A DNA stretch of 64,000 nt from assembly GCA_965204835.1 (NCBI GenBank), contig OZ242017.1, positions 806,001-870,000 on the forward strand, written 5' to 3'. Origin of the DNA: VXMT01 sp965204835 (GTDB taxonomy: Bacteria > Chloroflexota > Dehalococcoidia > UBA2979). The notes under the pieces are model-generated. The model ran no database searches. It was not told where the DNA came from and saw nothing but the letters and a program-made list of their open reading frames with translations. Shown here in pieces: positions 58,949 through 64,000 of this stretch (position 1 is its first letter; every line of letters starts with the position of its first letter). Position numbers and translations under genes: made by a program.

Positions 58949-59587
58949 TTACGTTCCCGTGAGGGTCGCGGCGCGTTCGAGCACTGCGCGCGAGCGGTCG
59001 TCGTACGCCAGGCCGCGCGCCGCCTCGCGGCCCCGCGCGCTCATCTTGCGCAGCGTGCGGGCGACGATCCGCGCCATCTTCTCGTCGTCGTCGAGCCGCG
59101 CCGTCAGCTCAGCGAACTGCGTCTCGAGGAAGACGAGGCTGAGCCCGTCCTCGAACGTCTGCACGTCGGGGTCGGTGGTCTCGGGACTCCGGGTGAGGCC
59201 CTGCTTGAGTACGATCTGGCGCACGCGCTCCACGGTCGCGTCGTCGTAGCCGGCGCCGCGCAGCAGGCGCTCGGCCTCGTCGGCGTGGAACGCGCGCAGG
59301 TGCGCGCGCCAGCGGAGGTAGCCGCTGCGCCCCTCCGGGAACGAGCCGCGAGGGACCGTCCAGCGCCGCACGTGGTGCGCGCGCGCGGCCAGCAGCAGCG
59401 CCTCGCTCGCGTCCGCGTCGAGTCGGCGCACCCAGGCGTCCATCATGCGCGCGTGCGTGAGCTCCTTGGGGCGCGCCTCGCCGTCGACCTCGATGCGGTT
59501 CGGGTCGTCGGCGTTCGCGGCGTCGATGGCCGCGATCGCGCGCTGGAAGCGCTCGCCCGGGGGCGTGGGGGGTGTGGCTTCGGTCAT
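58949..59587 (-). CDS. DUF4202 family protein
   Basis: This 212-residue protein matches the DUF4202 pattern: RFQRAIAAIDAANADDPNRI, ELTHARMMDAWVRRLDADAS, LLAARAHHVRRWTVPRGSFP, GYLRWRAHLRAFHADEAERL and TFEDGLSLVFLETQFAELTA. The clustered histidines and aspartates hint at an HD-like metal site, but the function is unknown. It is next to the nitrite/sulfite reductase promoter and divergent from it; DUF4202 genes are often near sulfur assimilation genes. Confidence 0.85.
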   Translation of the reverse strand: MTEATPPTPPGERFQRAIAAIDAANADDPNRIEVDGEARPKELTHARMMDAWVRRLDADASEALLLAARAHHVRRWTVPRGSFPEGRSGYLRWRAHLRAFHADEAERLLRGAGYDDATVERVRQIVLKQGLTRSPETTDPDVQTFEDGLSLVFLETQFAELTARLDDDEKMARIVARTLRKMSARGREAARGLAYDDRSRAVLERAATLTGT

Positions 59588-59623
59588 GGTTCGCCCATTA
59601 TGGCCAACACGGGCCCGCGAGCG

Positions 59624-59689
59624 TTGACATGACGGCGTTGGATGCTACGATCCCTGCATTGTCGAGAAACTTGACCTAGTTACTCGACA
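59624..59689 (+). promoter_or_regulatory. Promoter with a 30-bp palindromic operator
   Basis: TTGACA (59624-59629) and TACGAT (59646-59651) are 16 bp apart, a good sigma-70 promoter. Just downstream, at 59660-59689, arms TGTCGAG-A-AACT and AGTT-A-CTCGACA flank a 6-bp centre, making a near-perfect palindrome over the start of transcription. A repressor controlling the reductase genes is implied. Confidence 0.7.
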
Positions 59690-59765
59690 TTAGCCGGACA
59701 GGGCCCGGCTGAGGTTGATGCGGACAGGCAGACACCGTGCTGCCCGTTCGAGGATGGAGCGCCCT

Positions 59766-61550
59766 ATGACCACCGCCACACGTACGGACCGCCCCGGTCG
59801 CGTGATCGCGATCCTCGAGGAGGAGTTCGAGGACTTCCGCACGGAGGCCACCGAATTCCTCGCCGAGAACCGCGAGGCCGACGACTTCACGAAGTTCCGC
59901 CTGCGCCAGGGCGTCTACGGCCAGCGCCAGCCGGACCGGCAGATGATGCGCGTGAAGCTGCCCTTCGGCGGCACCACCGCGGACCAGCTGGACGCCTTCG
60001 CCACGGTCGCCGAGGACTACACGCCGCTCCGCAAGGGGCACCTGACCACGCGTGAGGCCGTCCAACTCCACCACATCCCGCTTGAGCGCACCCTCGACAT
60101 CATGCAGATCCTCGGCGACGCCGGGCTCTCGACCCGCGAGGCGTGCGGGAACACCGTGCGCAACGTCACCGGCGACGCCTGGGCCGGCATCCGCGACGAC
60201 GAGCCCTTCGACGTCACGCCGTACGCGGGCGCCTTCGTGCGCTACTTCGTGCGCAGCGAGCTGACGCAGCTGCTGCCACGCAAGTTCAAGGTCGCGTTCT
60301 CCGGCAGCGACGAGGACGCCGCCCTCACGCAGATCCACGACATCGGCTTCATCCCGGAGATCCGCGACGTGGACGGCGTGCCCACCAAGGGCTTCAAGAT
60401 GGTCACCGGCGGCGGCCTCTCCATCATGGCCCGCCACGCCGTGGTACTCCGCGAGTGGGTCTCCGTCGACGACTACCTCAAGGTCTCCGAGGCCGTGTTG
60501 CGCATCTTCGACGCCGCCGACGAGCTGCGGAAGAACATCGCCAAGGCGCGTCTCAAGTTCCTGGTCCACCGCGTGGGCGAGGCGGAGTTCCGGGGCATGG
60601 TCGACGAGGAGCTGGCGAAGGACTGGGCCGCCGGCCGCGACGCCTCGCCCGACCCGCTGCTCTTCCTCGACGATGAGGAGGCCGAGGCGCCGCCCGCCCC
60701 GGCGAACCCCGCGCAGCCCACCCCCGCCGACCGCGACGCGTTCGAGGAGTGGGCGCGCACGGCGGTCCGCGCGCAGAAGCAGGCGGGCTACTCGGCCATC
60801 GAGGTGAAGGTGCCGCAGGGCGACCTCACGCCCGAGCAGTTCCGCGGCCTCGCCACGCTGCTCCGCGAGTACGGCTCCGGCCGGGCGCGCACCACGCCGT
60901 GGCAGAACATCGTGCTGCGCTGGATCCCGGACGCCAGCGTCTATGCCGTCTGGAAGGGCCTGGTGGACCTCGAACTCGCCGGCTCGGGCATCCTCGAGAT
61001 CGAGGACGTGGTGAGTTGCCCCGGCACGGACAGCTGCAAGCTCGGCATCACGAGCTCGATGGGGCTCAACCGCGCGATCGCGGACCGCGTCCGCGACATG
61101 GCGGTGACCGACCCGCTGACGCGTCGCATCCTCATCAACGCCAGCGGCTGCCCCAACTCGTGCGGGCAGCACCACATCGCGAACATCGGGTTCCACGGCG
61201 CCGCCATCAAGTCCGGCGAGCGCCAGGTGCCCGCCTACCACGTCTTCGTCGGCGGCAACCGCCGGCCCGGCGCGGACCTCGAGCTCGGCACGCTGCTCAA
61301 GGTGCGGCTCCCCGCCAAGCGGGTGCCCGACGCCGTCGAGCGGCTGGTCCGGATGTACGAGGCGGAGCGCGAGGACGGCGAGGAGTTCAACGCGTTCTTC
61401 GAGCGCGCCGGCAAGGTCCACTTCGAGGACTCCCTGCGCGACCTCACGCTCCCGCCGGAGTTCTCGATCGACACCATGAACGAGTTCATCGACTGGGAGC
61501 GCGACCGCATCTACGTCCTGGAACGTGGCGAGGGCGAGTGCGCGGTCTAG
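59766..61550 (+). CDS. Assimilatory nitrite/sulfite reductase (siroheme [4Fe-4S])
   Basis: This 594-residue ferredoxin-type reductase reduces sulfite or nitrite by six electrons. It has the two-repeat fold: FTKFRLRQGVYGQRQPDRQM and LTTREAVQLHHIPLERTLDI in the first part, and REACGNTVRNVTGDAWAGI near residue 125. The siroheme/iron-sulfur cysteines appear as VVSCPGTDSCKLGIT and NASGCPNSCGQHHIANIGFH near residues 418-470. The siroheme branch encoded at 30,774-35,255 would supply its cofactor. Its partner CysH is 34 bp downstream. Sulfite is favoured by that neighbour. Confidence 0.92.
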   Translation: MTTATRTDRPGRVIAILEEEFEDFRTEATEFLAENREADDFTKFRLRQGVYGQRQPDRQMMRVKLPFGGTTADQLDAFATVAEDYTPLRKGHLTTREAVQLHHIPLERTLDIMQILGDAGLSTREACGNTVRNVTGDAWAGIRDDEPFDVTPYAGAFVRYFVRSELTQLLPRKFKVAFSGSDEDAALTQIHDIGFIPEIRDVDGVPTKGFKMVTGGGLSIMARHAVVLREWVSVDDYLKVSEAVLRIFDAADELRKNIAKARLKFLVHRVGEAEFRGMVDEELAKDWAAGRDASPDPLLFLDDEEAEAPPAPANPAQPTPADRDAFEEWARTAVRAQKQAGYSAIEVKVPQGDLTPEQFRGLATLLREYGSGRARTTPWQNIVLRWIPDASVYAVWKGLVDLELAGSGILEIEDVVSCPGTDSCKLGITSSMGLNRAIADRVRDMAVTDPLTRRILINASGCPNSCGQHHIANIGFHGAAIKSGERQVPAYHVFVGGNRRPGADLELGTLLKVRLPAKRVPDAVERLVRMYEAEREDGEEFNAFFERAGKVHFEDSLRDLTLPPEFSIDTMNEFIDWERDRIYVLERGEGECAV

Positions 61551-61584
61551 CGCGGACACAGCACACGGCTGGAAAGGCGGCGTC

Positions 61585-62364
61585 GTGACGACATCAGCGG
61601 GTGAGCACCAGGTGGTGCGAGGCAGTCGCGGCGAAACGCCTACCGGCCGCCTCGCCGTACCCATCGACTACGGCGAGGCGGAAGTCATCCGCGTCGCGAA
61701 CGAAGAGCTCGACCGCGCCGGTCCCGGCGACATCCTCGGGTGGGCCGTGGACCGCTACGGCGAGGGCCTGACGCTCGCCTGCTCCTTCGGCGGCACGTCG
61801 GGGATGGTGCTGGTCGACATGGTGCAGCGCCTCCAGCCCTCGACCGAGGTGTTCTACATCGACACGGACTACCTGTTCCCGGAGACGCACGACACGATCC
61901 GTGCCGCGCGGCTGCACTGGCCCGGCGCCAACATCATCGGCTACGGCCCGGAGCTCACCACCGAGGGGCAGATCGAGCTGCACGGCCCCGAGCTGTGGGA
62001 TCGCGACCCGGACCTGTGCTGCGACATCCGTAAGGTCGAGCCGAACCGCGAGGCCCTGCGCGGCAAGCGCGCGTGGGTCTCCGGCCTCCGCCGCGACCAG
62101 ACCGGCCGCGAGGAGACTCCGGCCATCCAGTGGGATGAGAAGTTCGGGCTGGTCAAGGTCAACCCGCTCATCAACTGGAGCGAGAAGCTGCTCTGGTCGT
62201 ACATCTTCGAGCGCGGCCTGCCGTACAACCTGCTCCTCGACCGCGGCTTCCCGAGCATCGGCTGCACGAACTGCACCCGCGCGGTGCAGCCGGGCGAGGA
62301 CCCGCGCGCCGGCCGCTGGTCGGGGTTCGACAAGCTGGAGTGCGGCCTGCACACGACGACCTGA
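61585..62364 (+). CDS. cysH: APS/PAPS reductase
   Basis: This 259-residue enzyme forms sulfite from activated sulfate. Residues 40-200 carry a PP-loop type region (LTLACSFGGTSGMVLVDM, FYIDTDYLFPETHDTI). The cysteines CCDIRKVEP near residue 150, CTNC near 232 and ECGLH near 253 make the set of the [4Fe-4S]-containing APS reductase type. VSGLRRDQTGRE and NPLINWSEKLLWSYI are family motifs. The GTG at 61585 after GGAAAGG is chosen; the ATG at 61525 overlaps the reductase gene. A strong terminator follows. Confidence 0.93.
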   Translation: MTTSAGEHQVVRGSRGETPTGRLAVPIDYGEAEVIRVANEELDRAGPGDILGWAVDRYGEGLTLACSFGGTSGMVLVDMVQRLQPSTEVFYIDTDYLFPETHDTIRAARLHWPGANIIGYGPELTTEGQIELHGPELWDRDPDLCCDIRKVEPNREALRGKRAWVSGLRRDQTGREETPAIQWDEKFGLVKVNPLINWSEKLLWSYIFERGLPYNLLLDRGFPSIGCTNCTRAVQPGEDPRAGRWSGFDKLECGLHTTT

Positions 62365-62382
62365 CGCCTCCTTCGAGCTGAC

Positions 62383-62412
62383 CACGACAGCCCGCTTCGG
62401 CGGGCTGTCGTG
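62383..62412 (+). terminator. 13-bp hairpin with TTCG loop after cysH
   Basis: CACGACAGCCCGC and its complement flank the stable TTCG tetraloop, followed by GCGTTT. It closes the sulfur-assimilation operon. Confidence 0.85.
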
Positions 62413-62560
62413 CGTTTCGGGGTGGGGCGAAGTGCGCCATGCAGGCCCGGCGGCAGGGGACTTTATTCCGATTGCGATAATCTAAACGTAATATTGTTGC
62501 TCGTTGTAACGTTATGCGAGTCTCGTGTACACTGGCGCTCGACGGCAGCGGGAAGCGGGA

Positions 62561-63009
62561 CGACCCGACGTGACGACCGACGCATTCGACGCAAGCGATG
62601 TCTTCGCCACGAAAGCCGACCTGTTCACAACGCAGGCCGAGCTCAGGGCGGAGATCGGCGTGGTGAAGTCCGACCTCCTCGCAACAAGGGCGGAGCTCAA
62701 GGAAGAGATCGCGGGAGTGAGGGCCGACCTCCTCGCCACAAGGGCGGAACTCAAGGAAGAGATCGCCGAGTTGCGCGTCGAGGTCAAAGAGGACATCGGC
62801 GTACTCCGAGGTGAGCTGCATCAGATGGAGGCGCGCCTGCTCCGCTGGATGACCGGCGCTCTCATTGGCGGGATCGCCGCCGCCGCGACTATCGTTCGCC
62901 TCATCGGCTGACGCCCGATGCCCTCGCATCGGCTGAGCGTGAAGCGAGACGACCCGACGTGACCACCGACGCATTCGACGCAAGCGATGTCTTCGCCACG
63001 AAGGCCGAT
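62561..63009. repeat. Tandem 60-bp repeat at the starts of two paralogous genes
   Basis: Positions 62561-62620 and 62950-63009 are almost identical, covering the leader and first 17 codons of each gene. A second shared block encodes HQMEARLLRWM at the C-termini. The arrangement shows recent tandem duplication. Confidence 0.8.
62570..62911 (+). CDS. Coiled-coil membrane protein, copy 1
   Basis: This 113-residue protein consists of a long coiled coil with repeated units (DLLATRAELKEEIA occurs twice, residues about 36-70), ending in one hydrophobic segment (MTGALIGGIAAAATIVRL). It resembles DUF1640/CCDC90-type small coiled-coil proteins. The GTG at 62570 starts it; the same leader is seen in copy 2. 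Upstream lies an AT-rich promoter region. Its role is unknown. Confidence 0.7.
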   Translation: MTTDAFDASDVFATKADLFTTQAELRAEIGVVKSDLLATRAELKEEIAGVRADLLATRAELKEEIAELRVEVKEDIGVLRGELHQMEARLLRWMTGALIGGIAAAATIVRLIG

Positions 63010-63156
63010 CTCTCGGCTGCACTGGCGGAGCTCAAAGAGGAGATCGGTAAGCTCAGGGCCGAGATTCATCAGATGGAGGCGCGCCTGCTCCGCTGGATGA
63101 TCGGCGCCGTGCTCGCGGGGATCGTTGCCAGTGCGACCATCGCTCGCCTCGGCTGA
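62959..63156 (+). CDS. Coiled-coil membrane protein, copy 2 (shortened)
   Basis: This 65-residue paralogue of the previous gene has the same start (VTTDAFDASDVFATKADL), a shorter coiled coil (LAELKEEIGKLRAEIHQMEA) and a membrane segment (MIGAVLAGIVASATIARL). The coiled-coil repeats of copy 1 are reduced. The GTG at 62959 gives it the same leader. The pair may form mixed oligomers. Confidence 0.7.
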   Translation: MTTDAFDASDVFATKADLSAALAELKEEIGKLRAEIHQMEARLLRWMIGAVLAGIVASATIARLG

Positions 63157-63193
63157 CGCCCGCTCCCGCCTCGCGCCCCGCTAAGCTGGAGGC

Positions 63194-64000
63194 GTGACGA
63201 AGCTCCTGCCCGGCACCGCGTCCTGGACCGACAAGCCGCTCATCGAGGGCGGGCGCTTCTACCCACCCGAGGCGAAGTCCGCCGAGGCGCGCCTGCGCTA
63301 CTACGCGACGCAGTTCCCGCTCGTCGAGGTCGACGCGCCGTACTACGGGCTCCCCACCGTCTCGCAGGCCGAGCGCTGGGTGGAACGCACGCCGCAGGAC
63401 TTCACGTTCGACGTGAAGGCGTACTCGCTGTTCACCGAGCACCCGACGCCCGTCGCGCGGCTACCGAAGGCGATCCAGGCGGAGCTGCCGCCGGACCTGC
63501 GCCTCAAGCGCCAGTTCTACCGTCGCGACGCCCCCGACGACCTCGTCGACCTGTGCTGGGCGACGTATCTCGACGCCCTGCTCCCGCTGCACGACGCCGG
63601 GAAACTCGGCGTGATCGTGTTGCAGTTCCCGCGCTGGGTGACCCCCAACCGCCGCACGCACCGCTACCTCGAGGAGGTGCGCGAGCGTCTCGGCCACTAC
63701 CGGGGCGCAGTCGAGTTCCGCAACCACCGCTGGCTCGACGCCGAGCACCGCGAGTCCACGCTGGACCTGCTCGGGGACCTCGAACTGACCTTCATCTGCG
63801 TCGACGAGCCGCAGGGGTTCGACAGCTCCGTGCCGCCCGTGGCGGCCGCCACGACGGACCTTGCGTTCGTGCGCTTCCACGGCCGCAATGCGGCGATGTG
63901 GGAGGAGCGCACGCGCACCTCCTCGGAGCGCTTCGACTACTGGTACGAGGCCGCCGAGATGGACGAGTGGACGCCCCGCATCCGCTCGCTCGCCGAGGAG
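63194..64000 (+). CDS. DUF72-family protein (cut by the window end)
   Basis: At least 269 residues are visible and no stop is reached before the end. The start GTG at 63194 follows GGAGG. DUF72 marks are LLPGTASWTDKPLIEGGRFY, ARLRYYATQFPLVEVDAPYY, FTFDVKAYSLFTEHPTP, GVIVLQFPRWVT, AVEFRNHRWLD and AFVRFHGRNAAMWEE. Proteins of this family have a TIM-barrel fold of unknown function. No operon partner is visible within the window. Confidence 0.9.
   Translation, partial: MTKLLPGTASWTDKPLIEGGRFYPPEAKSAEARLRYYATQFPLVEVDAPYYGLPTVSQAERWVERTPQDFTFDVKAYSLFTEHPTPVARLPKAIQAELPPDLRLKRQFYRRDAPDDLVDLCWATYLDALLPLHDAGKLGVIVLQFPRWVTPNRRTHRYLEEVRERLGHYRGAVEFRNHRWLDAEHRESTLDLLGDLELTFICVDEPQGFDSSVPPVAAATTDLAFVRFHGRNAAMWEERTRTSSERFDYWYEAAEMDEWTPRIRSLAEE

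Noticed and set aside
57834..59249. 471-codon rightward frame opposite the MFS gene
   Set aside because: It is a His/Asp/Arg-rich shadow antisense to the MFS and DUF4202 genes.

Overview
The window is about 70% GC with dense, often overlapping bacterial genes. The gene types point to a Chloroflexota-like bacterium, possibly of the Dehalococcoidia type. These include the CaiB/CtaG/YqaE mix, a PrgI/VirB4/Replic_relax transfer operon, GTG and possible CTG starts, and several start codons placed 6-7 nt after a -10-like hexamer. The taxonomy is inference; no rRNA is present.

Positions 1 to about 23,040 are the right-hand part of an integrative conjugative element (ICE). Leftward genes encode a Rad52-type annealing protein, a DnaG-like primase, a zinc-finger membrane protein and a DNA-binding coiled-coil protein. 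Rightward from 4844 runs a transfer operon: secreted protein, TrbL/VirB6, VirB2-like pilin, PrgI/VirB3 fused to an ectodomain, a second pilin-like protein, VirB4, a TraD-like coupling ATPase and a Replic_relax protein. Cargo follows: a HEPN protein, a secreted Ig-like protein with a C19 tract in its reading frame, gene remnants and a NYN nuclease. The control region holds XRE, ImmA-like and LexA-DNA-binding-domain genes, coupled by ATGA overlaps and facing two XRE-like genes across a GAAC-N4-GTTC operator. A large serine recombinase closes the element, and its 3' end overlaps the 3' end of dnaN, which marks the probable attachment site.

Positions 23,034 to 36,000 are chromosomal: dnaN, a secreted metalloprotease-like protein, and a tetrapyrrole cluster in two leftward blocks. 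The first block is regulator, siroheme dehydrogenase, hemA, hemC and a cobA-hemD fusion. The second is hemB, a HAD hydrolase and hemL. A rightward toxin-antitoxin-like pair sits between the blocks. The siroheme branch could supply the assimilatory nitrite/sulfite reductase at 59,766, which is followed by a CysH-type reductase.

Positions 36,000 to 64,000 hold an NCS2 permease, a HIRAN protein, a broken dinB, riboflavin genes (ribE-ribBA-ribH, and ribD apart), an LRR lipoprotein and an unusual tRNA gene. Further on are a class II aldolase, signal peptidase I, pyrE, a GNAT, CtaG, a YqaE/Pmp3 protein, two CaiB-type CoA-transferases, a PhoB/PhoR-like pair and an MFS exporter. The window ends with DUF4202, the sulfur assimilation genes behind a palindromic operator, two tandem coiled-coil membrane proteins and a DUF72 gene cut by the edge. 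No CRISPR array, rRNA gene or IS element was seen.
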